From an uncultured Paracoccus sp. (GTDB lineage Bacteria; Pseudomonadota; Alphaproteobacteria; Rhodobacterales; Rhodobacteraceae): a stretch of 21,117 bases of DNA. Numbering within the stretch: position 1 is the stretch's first letter; every line of letters starts with the position of its first letter. Both the position numbers and the translations under genes were made by a program. The notes beneath the pieces are model-generated. The model was not told the origin of the DNA. It ran no database searches and saw only the letters and a program-made list of their open reading frames with translations. The DNA lies in NCBI RefSeq assembly GCF_946221145.1, contig NZ_CAMIOH010000032.1, positions 1 to 21,117 of the forward strand, in the 5' to 3' direction. This document shows positions 7,034 through 16,735 of the stretch, one piece after another.

Positions 7034-8425
7034 ATGGCCCAGAATTTCGACATGGTGGTGATTGGCGCCGGCCCGGGCGGCTATGTCGCCGCGATCCGGG
7101 GCGCGCAGTTGGGCCTGAAGGTCGCCTGTATCGAGCGCGAGCATCTGGGCGGCATCTGCCTCAACTGGGGCTGCATCCCCACCAAGGCGCTGCTGCGGTC
7201 GGCCGAGGTGTTCCACCTGATGCACCGCGCCAAGGATTTCGGGCTGAGCGCGCAGGGCATCGGTTTCGACCTGGAACAGGTCGTGGCGCGGTCGCGCGGC
7301 GTTGCCAAGCAGTTGACCGGCGGCATCGGCCACCTGTTCAAGAAGAACAAGGTCACCACCATCATGGGCGAGGCCCGGCTGGTGGCCCCCGGCAAGATCA
7401 GCGTCAAGACCGACAAGGGCACCGAGGAGGTGACCGCCAGGAACATCGTCCTGGCGACCGGCGCCCGCGCCCGCGAACTGCCGGGGCTGGAACCCGATGG
7501 CAAGCTGGTCTGGAACTACAAGCACGCGCTTGTGCCGCCGCATATGCCGAAAAAGCTGCTGGTCATCGGGTCCGGCGCCATCGGCATCGAATTCGCCAGT
7601 TTCTTCAATACGCTGGGCGCCGAAACGACCGTGGTCGAGGTGATGGACCGCGTGCTGCCGGTCGAGGACGCGGAAATCAGCGCCTTTGCCAAGAAGCAGT
7701 TCGTCAAGCAGGGCATGAAGATCCTGGAAAAGGCCAGCGTCAAGAAGCTGGACCGCAAGGGGTCGGTCGTCACCGCCCATATCGAAACGAACGGCAAGAC
7801 CGAGACGCAGGATTTCGACACGGTGATTTCCGCCGTGGGGATCGTCGGCAATGTCGAAAACCTGGGGCTGGAGGAACTGGGCGTCAAGGTGGACCGCACC
7901 CATGTCGTGACCGACGAATATTGCCGCACCGGGGTCGAGGGGCTGTTTGCCATCGGCGACGTGGCGGGGGCGCCCTGGCTGGCGCACAAGGCCAGCCATG
8001 AAGGCGTGATGGTCGCCGAACTGATCGCGGGCGGCCATCCCCATCCGATCAAGCCGGGCAGCATCGCGGGCTGCACCTATTGCCATCCGCAGGTCGCATC
8101 GGTCGGTCTGACCGAGGCCAAGGCGAAAGAAGCGGGCTTTGACATCAAGGTCGGCCGCTTCCCCTTTGTCGGCAACGGCAAGGCCATCGCGCTTGGCGAA
8201 CCCGAGGGGATGATCAAGACCATCTTCGACGCCAAGACCGGCGAGTTGCTGGGTGCGCATATGGTCGGTGCCGAGGTGACGGAGCTGATCCAGGGCTATG
8301 TGATCGGCCGCCAGCTCGAGACGACCGAGCAGGATCTGATGGAAACCGTGTTCCCCCATCCCACCCTGTCGGAAATGATGCACGAATCCGTTCTGGACGC
8401 TTACGGTCGGGCGATCCATTTCTGA
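7034..8425 (+). CDS. lpdA: Dihydrolipoyl dehydrogenase (E3), pyruvate-dehydrogenase-like type
   Basis: E3 re-oxidises the dihydrolipoyl arms of 2-oxo-acid dehydrogenase complexes with NAD+. The 463-residue flavoprotein shows the FAD dinucleotide fold GAGPGGY at 11-17, the redox disulfide Cys42/Cys47 in GGICLNWGC, the NAD fold GSGAIGIEFASFF near 180, the second FAD motif AIGDVAG, and the C-terminal active-site base pair His442/Glu447 in HPTLSE. The CLNWGC form, rather than CLNVGC, is more typical of E3 proteins encoded with pyruvate dehydrogenase in rhizobia and relatives. Here the gene stands alone. A strong Shine-Dalgarno GGGGGAG lies before ATG 7034. The subtype is inferred; the enzyme class is secure. 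Confidence 0.95.
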   Translation: MAQNFDMVVIGAGPGGYVAAIRGAQLGLKVACIEREHLGGICLNWGCIPTKALLRSAEVFHLMHRAKDFGLSAQGIGFDLEQVVARSRGVAKQLTGGIGHLFKKNKVTTIMGEARLVAPGKISVKTDKGTEEVTARNIVLATGARARELPGLEPDGKLVWNYKHALVPPHMPKKLLVIGSGAIGIEFASFFNTLGAETTVVEVMDRVLPVEDAEISAFAKKQFVKQGMKILEKASVKKLDRKGSVVTAHIETNGKTETQDFDTVISAVGIVGNVENLGLEELGVKVDRTHVVTDEYCRTGVEGLFAIGDVAGAPWLAHKASHEGVMVAELIAGGHPHPIKPGSIAGCTYCHPQVASVGLTEAKAKEAGFDIKVGRFPFVGNGKAIALGEPEGMIKTIFDAKTGELLGAHMVGAEVTELIQGYVIGRQLETTEQDLMETVFPHPTLSEMMHESVLDAYGRAIHF

Positions 8426-8435
8426 CGGCTGTTGC

Positions 8436-8464
8436 ACGGGGCGGGCCTGCAACGCCCGCTCCGT
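8436..8464 (+). terminator. Hairpin after lpdA
   Basis: An 11-bp stem (8436-8446 with 8454-8464, one G-T pair, 7-nt loop) begins 10 nt after the lpdA stop. It is GC-rich and stable but has no T-run, so it would be a Rho-dependent terminator or an mRNA 3'-end stabiliser rather than a classical intrinsic terminator. Confidence 0.5.
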
Positions 8465-8474
8465 CAAGGCCGCG

Positions 8475-8490
8475 TTAACCAAACGGTAAC
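8475..8490. promoter_or_regulatory. CtrA-like site TTAA-N7-GTAAC
   Basis: TTAA (8475-8478), seven bases CCAAACG, then GTAAC (8486-8490) match the CtrA consensus TTAA-N7-TTAAC with one mismatch. It lies 47 bp before the start of the beta-helix protein gene, where an activator site would be expected. The match is read directly; regulation by CtrA is inferred and gains weight from the perfect site at 3070-3085. Confidence 0.45.
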
Positions 8491-8536
8491 TGTCCCTTCA
8501 CTCATGCGCCCGCCGAGGGTTGAAGGGAGACAGGTC

Positions 8537-10831
8537 ATGAACATCGCGATCACCAACGGGCTTTTGCTGATGCCGCCCGCGTTCCGGGGCGGGCTGAATG
8601 CCTGGTCCATGACCAACGGCACGCCCGGCAGCCCGACCTGGGGATCGGCCGATAACGGCGCGTTGGTGCCCGCCGACCAGGACTTCGGCACCTGCCTGGA
8701 GGTGATGAAGCAGCAGACCACCACCAGCATCCGGTTCATGGGCGAAACGCCGCTGATCCCCGGTGTGTATTTGCGCGTCTCGGCACGGATCAAGGCGGTG
8801 GCGGGGGCGCTGTGTTCGGCGCGCATCGCGGGCTGGGCGGGCAACGGGTCGCGCGCCCATGTGGACGGCCTGGTCGAGATCGGGCCGACCGTGCCGATGA
8901 CCGCCTATGGCGACGTGATCGAGGTCAGCGCCATCGTCGGCGTCGGCTCGCGTCAAAGCGTGAACATGGCCTGGGGCACGGCGCCCGTTTATGGTCATTT
9001 CGGCCTGGATCTGGTCGGCGCGAATGGCGGGGCATTCCGCATCGAATCGGTTCGGATCGAGGATATTACCTCGGCCTTCGTCCCGTCGCTGATCGACTGG
9101 GTGGATGTGCGCGATTTCGGGGCCAAGGGCGACAACGTGACCAACGACCGCGCGGCCTTTGTCGCGGCCGACCAGGCGGCCAAGGGCGGGTCGGTGCTGG
9201 TGCCGGACGGCACGTTCTTCATCAGTGGCGATCTGGGGATCAACAGCCCGATTCGGTTCAAGGGGACCATCCGTACCCCCGCCGACACCCGCGTGTCCTT
9301 TTTGCAAAGCTTCGACTTCCCGACCTATGCCGATGCCTTCGGCGACGAGACATTGGGCATGAAGAAGGCGTTGCAGGCACTTTTCGGCTATACGGACCAT
9401 GTGTCGCTGGACCTGTGCGGCCGCCGCGTCGATCTGACCGAGCCGCTGATCGTGGACGCCCTGGCCCCCAGCCTGAGCGGATTTTCCAACCGCCGGGTCA
9501 TCTGCAACGGCAGCATCCTGGCGGTTCCCGGGCCGGCCTGGGATACCGGCAGATGGACCAGCAGCGCGACCTATAACCCCGCCCAGCCGCTGCGCCTGAC
9601 GAATGTCGCCAATGTCGCCGCCATCGAGGTCGGCAGCCGCGTCATCGGCAACGGCGTCGGACGAGAGGTCTATGTGAACGCCAGGGATGTGGCGGCCAAG
9701 ACGCTCACCCTGTCGCAGCCGTTGTACGGCGGGGCGGGGACGCGCAGCTACAGCTTTGAACGCTATCGCTATCTGTTCGATTTCTCGGGCGTGGAGCAGC
9801 TGTCACGACTGAATTTCGTGGATCTGGATCTGAACTGCGAAGGTGCGGCCAGCGGCATCATGCTGCCGCCCAAGGGCGAAATGATCGCGCTGCGCGACTG
9901 CTATGTGACCAAGCCCAGGGACCGGGGCATCACCTCGATCGGGCGCGGTTGCCAGGACATGCTGATCGACCGTTGCCAGTTCCTGTCGAACGAGATCGAC
10001 CTGCCCGCCCAACAGCGCAGCACCATCGCCATCAACGTCAACGCCAACGACACCAAGATCCGCGACAACCGCTTCGTGCGCTTTGCGCATTTCATGGTGG
10101 CCGATGGTGGCGGGCACATCATTTCCGGCAACCACTGGTTCCAGGGAGACGGATCAGGGGACGGGCTGCGCTATGCCGGGCTGGTGCTGACCCAGCCCAA
10201 TGTGCAGACGACGATCAACGGCAACTATATCGACAACGCTTCGATCGAATGGACCAACGAACACAGCGCCGAACCGAATTTCACCGGATCGGAGTTCAGC
10301 TTCGGCGGGCTGACGATCACCGGCAATACCTGCCTGTGTTCCAACACCGCGTCGTGGTTCACCTGGCTGACGGTCAAACCCTATGGCGCGGGGCATTTTA
10401 TCCACGGTCTGACCATGACCAGCAATGTCTTCAAGGCGCTGTATGGCGAAGTCGCGCGGATCGAGCGGGTCGATACGTCGATTGCCGATCTGGACTATAA
10501 CAACATGCGGAACCTGCAATTCGAGGGGAACACCTTCAACGGGGTTCAGAACTATGTCTCGAACCCGCTGATGGTGCAACATAACCAGACCACGGCTTCG
10601 ACCACGTGGACGTTGCCGGTGATCGAAGGGCTGCCCTTCAAGGGCTGGGCCAAGTCGGTGCAGTCGATGATTGCCGAAACGGCGATCACCGATGCGTCCG
10701 GCGCACGCGTCGATGCCGCACCCTGGATCCAGGCCGAAGTGGGGACAAGCCGGCGGCAGGTCCGGCTGAACTGGCCGACGGCGGCGCGGGGCCGCGTCTG
10801 CGTCTATGCCCGGATGGACCGTCCGCAGTAA
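8537..10831 (+). CDS. Right-handed parallel beta-helix protein, pectate-lyase/GH28-like; possible surface or phage-like spike
   Basis: The 764-residue protein has no signal peptide or membrane segment. Residues 1 to about 180 form a beta-rich N-terminal module (MNIAITNGLLLMPPAFRGG...). From about 185, WVDVRDFGAKGDNVTNDRAAF matches the opening of pectate-lyase-superfamily (Pect-lyase_RHGA_epim type) domains, and residues 430-700 show regular N- and G-rich beta-helix turns (GNTFNG, GNHWF, GNYIDN). Pectinolytic catalytic residues are not evident. Absence of a secretion signal together with this fold is typical of phage tailspikes. In Rhodobacter capsulatus, gene-transfer-agent head-spike genes lie outside the main cluster and depend on CtrA; the CtrA-like site here makes a similar role possible but unproven. 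ATG 8537 is chosen for AAGGGAGA upstream. A strong terminator follows. Confidence 0.75.
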   Translation: MNIAITNGLLLMPPAFRGGLNAWSMTNGTPGSPTWGSADNGALVPADQDFGTCLEVMKQQTTTSIRFMGETPLIPGVYLRVSARIKAVAGALCSARIAGWAGNGSRAHVDGLVEIGPTVPMTAYGDVIEVSAIVGVGSRQSVNMAWGTAPVYGHFGLDLVGANGGAFRIESVRIEDITSAFVPSLIDWVDVRDFGAKGDNVTNDRAAFVAADQAAKGGSVLVPDGTFFISGDLGINSPIRFKGTIRTPADTRVSFLQSFDFPTYADAFGDETLGMKKALQALFGYTDHVSLDLCGRRVDLTEPLIVDALAPSLSGFSNRRVICNGSILAVPGPAWDTGRWTSSATYNPAQPLRLTNVANVAAIEVGSRVIGNGVGREVYVNARDVAAKTLTLSQPLYGGAGTRSYSFERYRYLFDFSGVEQLSRLNFVDLDLNCEGAASGIMLPPKGEMIALRDCYVTKPRDRGITSIGRGCQDMLIDRCQFLSNEIDLPAQQRSTIAINVNANDTKIRDNRFVRFAHFMVADGGGHIISGNHWFQGDGSGDGLRYAGLVLTQPNVQTTINGNYIDNASIEWTNEHSAEPNFTGSEFSFGGLTITGNTCLCSNTASWFTWLTVKPYGAGHFIHGLTMTSNVFKALYGEVARIERVDTSIADLDYNNMRNLQFEGNTFNGVQNYVSNPLMVQHNQTTASTTWTLPVIEGLPFKGWAKSVQSMIAETAITDASGARVDAAPWIQAEVGTSRRQVRLNWPTAARGRVCVYARMDRPQ

Positions 10832-10840
10832 CGATCCGAA

Positions 10841-10867
10841 CCGCCGCGTCCCCCGCGGCGGTTTTTT
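10841..10867 (+). terminator. Strong intrinsic terminator
   Basis: CCGCCGCG (10841-10848), loop TCCCC, CGCGGCGG (10854-10861) and a run of six T (10862-10867) form a classical Rho-independent terminator 9 nt after the stop of the beta-helix gene. The T-run touches the stop codon of the converging gene. Confidence 0.93.
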
Positions 10868-11343
10868 CAGGCGATGCCAAGATCGGCGGGCGTCAGCCGG
10901 AATGCCGCGCCGAAGCCTGCGTTCAGAAACCCCGATTGCGGCACCAGCCGCCAGAACCGGAAATCCGGCAAGTCGATGAACACCGCCGCCTTGGGATGCG
11001 CCACCAGCCATCGGTCACGCAGACCGGTGGGGTCGTCGATGATCACGGCCGTCACTTGCAACGACAGGCGCGGCCAGGTCATCGGGTCGCCCTTGTCCCC
11101 CTGCATATCCACCAGCAACGCCGCGCGCGGGTCGATGGCAAGTGCGCGGCTGTGGACCGCCAGCCCCGACAGCAGCGCGACCGGGGTGCCTGACGGGTCT
11201 ATCTGGCAGGCGATCCTGGACAGATGCGGATGCCCCGTTACGGCGTCATTCACCGCCAGCACCGCATGGCGCATCGCGGACAGCATCTGCCGGGCCGTGT
11301 CGCGGGCATGATCCGTGGTGGTGCGTACAGGATCCTTGGACAT
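10867..11343 (-). CDS. Pyridoxamine 5'-phosphate oxidase-like split-barrel protein (HugZ-like)
   Basis: The 158-residue cytoplasmic protein resembles the FMN-binding split-barrel superfamily, in particular the short HugZ-like branch linked to haem use. Visible landmarks are an N-terminal helix (DHARDTARQMLSAMRHAVLAV), the strand pair LSRIACQID and VALLSGLAVHSRALAIDPRA, the GDPMTWPRLSLQ segment, and a late aromatic strand DFRFWRLVPQ. These fit the family pattern, but FMN versus haem binding cannot be decided here. ATG 11343 is the first available. It converges on the beta-helix gene and is divergent from acs. hemP is encoded in the same window but 9 kb away, so no functional link is claimed. 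Confidence 0.72.
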   Translation of the reverse strand: MSKDPVRTTTDHARDTARQMLSAMRHAVLAVNDAVTGHPHLSRIACQIDPSGTPVALLSGLAVHSRALAIDPRAALLVDMQGDKGDPMTWPRLSLQVTAVIIDDPTGLRDRWLVAHPKAAVFIDLPDFRFWRLVPQSGFLNAGFGAAFRLTPADLGIA

Positions 11344-11383
11344 GGCCGGACGCTGCCGCGAGAACCGCGCATTTTCAAGCCTT

Positions 11384-11451
11384 GTGAATAATTTACAATT
11401 CCACGTCTTGCCCCGTGAATAAATTTACTAAATTATCGTTTTTGTAAAAAC
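11384..11451. promoter_or_regulatory. Repeated AT-rich elements upstream of acs
   Basis: The 228-bp gap before acs is much more AT-rich than its surroundings. It holds two near-identical quasi-palindromic elements, GTGAATAATTTAC (11384-11396) and GTGAATAAATTTAC (11415-11428), 31 bp apart, and a perfect inverted repeat GTTTTTGTAAAAAC (11438-11451). The TTTGTAAA core resembles the TTTGCAAA half-sites reported for RamB/PccR-type acyl-CoA regulators. An operator role is likely; the regulator is a guess. Confidence 0.45.
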
Positions 11452-11571
11452 ACTTAACAGCATGATCCCGATGTGATTAACATGACGCAGGGGGACGCGT
11501 CGAAAGGCTGCATATGGTCGAAAGACCGGCAATCCAGCAGTCGGGGCGTCAAAAGTGAGGAGGGGACAGCG

Positions 11572-13524
<1,953 letters not shown>

Positions 13525-13530
13525 CGCTGC

Positions 13531-13644
13531 CGGGGGCAGAACCCCCGCCGGCACGAAGACTGCGGCATCCGGCCCGAGGAACCGGGTGCCGCCTGACCGA
13601 CCCGACACTGGACGCAGCACGCCGTTCCGGCATGGCCCGGAACG
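13531..13644 (+). repeat. Three consecutive hairpins between acs and the transporter gene
   Basis: The 201-bp gap holds three stems: CGGGGG/CCCCCG (13531-13536/13542-13547), an 11-bp stem with one T-G pair (13562-13572/13582-13592) and CGTTCCGG/CCGGAACG (13623-13630/13637-13644). None has a T-run. They could act in mRNA processing or stability between the two cistrons, or as Rho-dependent termination. Confidence 0.55.
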
Positions 13645-13725
13645 CGACTGGGAGAGGCTTGCCTGCTGCCAGCCCGTGTCGGGATCCCATGCCGGTGCAA
13701 AACCGGCTCAACAGGAGGAGGATTG

Positions 13726-15519
13726 ATGACTTACGCATCGCCCGACGCGACGACCCGTTCGCGTCCCATGACATCCGAGGAAAAGAAGGTCATCGTGGCC
13801 TCGTCCGCGGGCACGATCTTCGAATGGTATGACTTCTACCTCTATGGCTCGCTGGCCTCGATCATCGGCGCGCAGTTCTTCACCGCCTTTCCTGAATCGA
13901 CGCGGAACGTGTTTGCGCTGCTGGCCTTTGCGGCGGGCTTTCTGGTACGTCCGTTCGGCGCGCTGGTCTTCGGCGCCCTGGGCGACCTGATCGGCCGGAA
14001 ATACACCTTCCTGGCGACGATCCTGATCATGGGCTTCTCGACCTTCCTGGTCGGCCTGCTGCCGGGCTATGCGTCCTGGGGCATCGCCGCGCCGATCATC
14101 CTGATCGTGCTGCGGATGTTGCAGGGCCTGGCACTGGGCGGCGAATATGGCGGCGCGGCCGTCTATGTGGCCGAACATGCGCCCCAGGGTCAGCGCGGCT
14201 ACTTCACCGCCTTCATCCAGACGACCGCGACCCTGGGGCTGCTGTTGTCGCTGGTGGTGATCCTGCTGGTCACCTCCTATGTCAACGCCAACTATCCGAC
14301 CGTGCCGCAGGTCGGCCTTGACGGCCAGCCGCTGCTGGATGCGACCGGCGCGCAGGTCATGCTGGAACCGTTCCGGGCCTGGGGCTGGCGCATTCCGTTC
14401 CTGGGGTCGGTCTTTCTGCTGCTGATTTCGCTCTATATCCGCCTGCAAATGAATGAATCGCCGGCCTTCAAGAAGATGAAGGAAGAAGGCGCGCAGTCCA
14501 AGGCACCGCTCAAGGAAGCCTTCGGCAACTGGAAGAACGGCAAGATCGCCCTGATCGCCCTGTTCGGCCTGACCGCCGGGCAAGCCGTGGTGTGGTATTC
14601 GGGCCAGTTCTATGCGCTGTTCTTCATCCAGAACGTCGTGAAGGTCGATCAGTTCAGCGCCAACGTCTTTGTCGCCTGGTCGCTGATCCTGGGCACCGCC
14701 GGATTCATCTTCTTTGGGTCGCTGTCGGACCGGATCGGCCGCAAGCCGATCATCCTGGGCGGCTGCGCCCTGGCGGCGCTGACCTATATGTGGGTGTTCC
14801 CGCTGCTGACCAGCGTCGCCAACCCGGCCCTGCACGCCGCCCAGCAGATCCCCGTCACGGTCACCGCCGCGCCCGAGGATTGCTCGTTCCAGTTCAACCC
14901 GGTGGGCACCGCGCAGTTCAACAACAGCTGCGACATCGTCAAGGCATCGCTGTCCAGATCCTCGGTCAACTCTGAAACCGTGGATGCCCCCGCGGGCACC
15001 GTGGCCTCGGTCCAGGTGGGTGAAACCGTCGTGCAGTCCTATGACGGCAACAACCTGACGGGCGAAGCACTGGCCGCCGAAAAGGCCCGCTTCACGGCGG
15101 AAATCAACGCGGCCCTGACGGCTGCGGGCTATCCGCTGACGGCGGCGGACAACACGACCGTCGCGAAGGCCAACCACTTCTTCGACATCTTCAACGGTCA
15201 GAACATCAAGGTCGTGCTGATCCTGACCTTCCTGATCGTGCTGGTGACGATGGTCTATGGCCCCATCGCGGCGCAGCTGGTTGAACTGTATCCGACCCGG
15301 ATCCGCTATTCCGGCCTGTCGCTGCCCTATCACATCGGCAACGGCTGGTTCGGCGGCCTGCTGCCCGCGACCGCCTTCGCCATTTCGGCCCAGACCGGCA
15401 ACATCTATGCGGGGCTGTGGTATGCGATCGTGATCGCGGTGATGACGGTGATCATCGGCACCCTGTTCGTGCCGGGCGACAGCCACAAGAAGAACATCTT
15501 CGCCGACGACGGCGTCTAG
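13726..15519 (+). CDS. MFS transporter of the metabolite:H+ symporter (MHS) type, with a large periplasmic insert
   Basis: The 597-residue protein has MHS-family features: SSAGTIFEWYDFYLYG in the first helix, GALGDLIGRKYTF in the loop between helices 2 and 3, LQGLALGGEYGGAAVYVAEHAP, and a second repeat GSLSDRIGRKP. MHS proteins carry organic acids, betaines or similar metabolites with protons. It is about 150 residues longer than usual. The excess is mainly residues 365-485, a soluble stretch with two cysteines (EDCSFQF, NNSCDIV) that should face the periplasm, and a smaller loop near 190-215. ATG 13726 has AGGAGGAGGA at ideal spacing. Its position after acs suggests acetate or another short-chain acid as substrate, which is inference only. 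Confidence 0.85.
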   Translation: MTYASPDATTRSRPMTSEEKKVIVASSAGTIFEWYDFYLYGSLASIIGAQFFTAFPESTRNVFALLAFAAGFLVRPFGALVFGALGDLIGRKYTFLATILIMGFSTFLVGLLPGYASWGIAAPIILIVLRMLQGLALGGEYGGAAVYVAEHAPQGQRGYFTAFIQTTATLGLLLSLVVILLVTSYVNANYPTVPQVGLDGQPLLDATGAQVMLEPFRAWGWRIPFLGSVFLLLISLYIRLQMNESPAFKKMKEEGAQSKAPLKEAFGNWKNGKIALIALFGLTAGQAVVWYSGQFYALFFIQNVVKVDQFSANVFVAWSLILGTAGFIFFGSLSDRIGRKPIILGGCALAALTYMWVFPLLTSVANPALHAAQQIPVTVTAAPEDCSFQFNPVGTAQFNNSCDIVKASLSRSSVNSETVDAPAGTVASVQVGETVVQSYDGNNLTGEALAAEKARFTAEINAALTAAGYPLTAADNTTVAKANHFFDIFNGQNIKVVLILTFLIVLVTMVYGPIAAQLVELYPTRIRYSGLSLPYHIGNGWFGGLLPATAFAISAQTGNIYAGLWYAIVIAVMTVIIGTLFVPGDSHKKNIFADDGV

Positions 15520-15528
15520 GCGATCCTG

Positions 15529-15557
15529 CCGGGCCGGGGGCTGTTCCCCCGGCCCGG
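15529..15557 (+). terminator. Very stable 12-bp hairpin after the MHS transporter
   Basis: A perfect 12-bp stem (15529-15540 with 15546-15557) with loop CTGTT begins 9 nt after the stop. It is almost pure G-C and lacks a T-run. It may end transcription with help from Rho, or protect the transporter mRNA while letting the response regulator gene be read at a lower level. Confidence 0.55.
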
Positions 15558-15588
15558 TATCCCCTGCTTGTCCAGGAAGGCTTGGCCC

Positions 15589-15951
15589 ATGGCGCGCATT
15601 CTGGTTGTCGAGGACGAGGACAACATCGCCATGGCCCTGGAATTCCTGCTGGCCCGCGACGGCCATGCCCATTCCCGCCTGTCCCAGGGCGCTGCCGCGC
15701 TGACGGAGATCCGCGCGACCCGCCCGGACCTGGTGCTGCTGGACGTGATGCTGCCCGACATGTCTGGCTATGAGATCGTGGAGTTGCTGCGCGCCGATCC
15801 CGGCCTGTCCCAGGTTCGCATCCTGTTGATGACCGCGCGCGGATCCATTGTCGAAAAACGGCGGGGCCTGGCACTTGGCGCGGACGGCTTTATCGCCAAG
15901 CCCTTCGAGATCGCCGAATTGCGGGCCGAGATGACGCGCCTGCTGGCGTGA
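15589..15951 (+). CDS. Single-domain response regulator (REC only)
   Basis: This 120-residue protein is a CheY-like receiver domain with no output domain. The acidic pocket is Glu8/Asp9 with Asp11 nearby, the phospho-acceptor is Asp52 in LLDVMLPD, the conserved Thr82 lies in LLMTARG, and Lys104 in AKPFE completes the active site. ATG 15589 is chosen for AGGAAGG 8 nt upstream; a further in-frame start would add seven residues without homology. No histidine kinase is in the window. Its place behind acs and the transporter suggests a role in organic-acid sensing, but this is guesswork. The gene converges on the next one with only 3 bp between stop codons. Confidence 0.88.
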   Translation: MARILVVEDEDNIAMALEFLLARDGHAHSRLSQGAAALTEIRATRPDLVLLDVMLPDMSGYEIVELLRADPGLSQVRILLMTARGSIVEKRRGLALGADGFIAKPFEIAELRAEMTRLLA

Positions 15952-15954
15952 TCC

Positions 15955-16236
15955 TCAGCCGCGCCGCTGCCGCCACAGCGTCCAGAGGCCCAATCCGATC
16001 GCAAGATAGACCGCGTTCACCAGAAGCCCGGACAGGATCTGGGTGGCCATCGGCTCGGGCCGGGGCAGGGTGCCCGTGACCGGAATGATCACCGCCACGA
16101 ACAACGCCCCGGCGGCCAGCGGCAGCAGCATCCCGGTGATCGGGCGGTTCCGCAGCATCGTGAACAGCAGCATCACCAGGAGGCCGATCCGGAACACATC
16201 CCCCGCCTGCGCGGCCAGCAAATCACCCATGTCCAT
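15955..16236 (-). CDS. Small membrane protein of unknown function
   Basis: This 93-residue protein has three hydrophobic segments: FRIGLLVMLLFTML, GMLLPLAAGALFVAVIIPV and LSGLLVNAVYLAIGLGLWTLW, ending in a basic WRQRRG. By the positive-inside rule the C-terminus is cytoplasmic. No known family is recognised. ATG 16236 and ATG 16230 are both possible; GAAGG is better spaced (7 nt) for 16230, which would remove two residues. It lies 44 bp downstream of the signal-peptide protein at 16281-16664 on the same strand, so the two may be co-transcribed. Confidence 0.6.
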   Translation of the reverse strand: MDMGDLLAAQAGDVFRIGLLVMLLFTMLRNRPITGMLLPLAAGALFVAVIIPVTGTLPRPEPMATQILSGLLVNAVYLAIGLGLWTLWRQRRG

Positions 16237-16280
16237 TCCTTCGCCTTTTCCGCAGCCTAGCCGATGGGGCGGGGCGGGGT

Positions 16281-16664
16281 CTATAAGGGGATTTCGGGTT
16301 GGTCCGGGTCGATGGGAACGGCTGGCGCCTCGGGTTCGCGCAGCGATTCCCCAAGGCCCGGCGGAGGAGGCGCATCGGCGCGGCGCCGGATCAGGATGTC
16401 GCCATTCTCCAACCGTTGCGGGGCCTGGTAATTGCCCAGGTCGTCGATCAGGACTGCCAGATCCTGCAGAACTGGACCCAGGTGGGTCAGGGCATCGCCC
16501 ATGCCGTCGCCCAATTGGTCCAGCTGCGGTCCGAATTCGCGCAACAGGTTTTCTGCGATGATGCCCAGCCCGCGTTCGACAAGGCCCAGCCCGTCCTGGG
16601 TCTGGGTCTGCGCCGCGACCGGGACCGGGGCGGACAACAGGGCCAGGATCAGAAGCCGTCGCAT
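16281..16664 (-). CDS. Periplasmic protein of unknown function
   Basis: The 127-residue protein starts with a clear Sec signal peptide, MRRLLILALLSAPVPVAAQ, with likely cleavage after AAQ or before it. The mature part is a helical region rich in Leu, Asp and Gly (GLGLVERGLGIIAENLLREF...LGPVLQDLAVLIDDLGNY), then QRLENGDILIRRRAD and a Pro-rich acidic end EIPL. I recognise this layout as a conserved Rhodobacterales family sometimes mislabelled as an AAA+ ATPase; no ATPase motif is present. ATG 16664 is chosen because it starts the signal peptide and has GGAGG 6 nt upstream; the open frame to 16733 is ignored. Function unknown. Confidence 0.7.
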   Translation of the reverse strand: MRRLLILALLSAPVPVAAQTQTQDGLGLVERGLGIIAENLLREFGPQLDQLGDGMGDALTHLGPVLQDLAVLIDDLGNYQAPQRLENGDILIRRRADAPPPPGLGESLREPEAPAVPIDPDQPEIPL

Positions 16665-16735
16665 TGTCGCCTCCGCAGCGTGCCTGTCGCCCTGGATGCT
16701 AATCCCCGGCAGGTCCGCTGTCGAGCAGTGCAACG

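Noticed and set aside
6998..8482. A 494-codon open frame on the minus strand opposite lpdA
   Set aside because: The plus strand has all dihydrolipoyl dehydrogenase motifs; the minus frame is an antisense shadow.
11454..11480. Two TTAA motifs upstream of acs as a further CtrA site
   Set aside because: The spacing is 19 bases instead of 7, so the pattern does not fit.
13708..15672. A 654-codon open frame on the minus strand opposite the MHS transporter
   Set aside because: The plus strand has clear MHS motifs and an ideal Shine-Dalgarno; the minus frame is Gln/Asp/Gly-rich low-complexity antisense.
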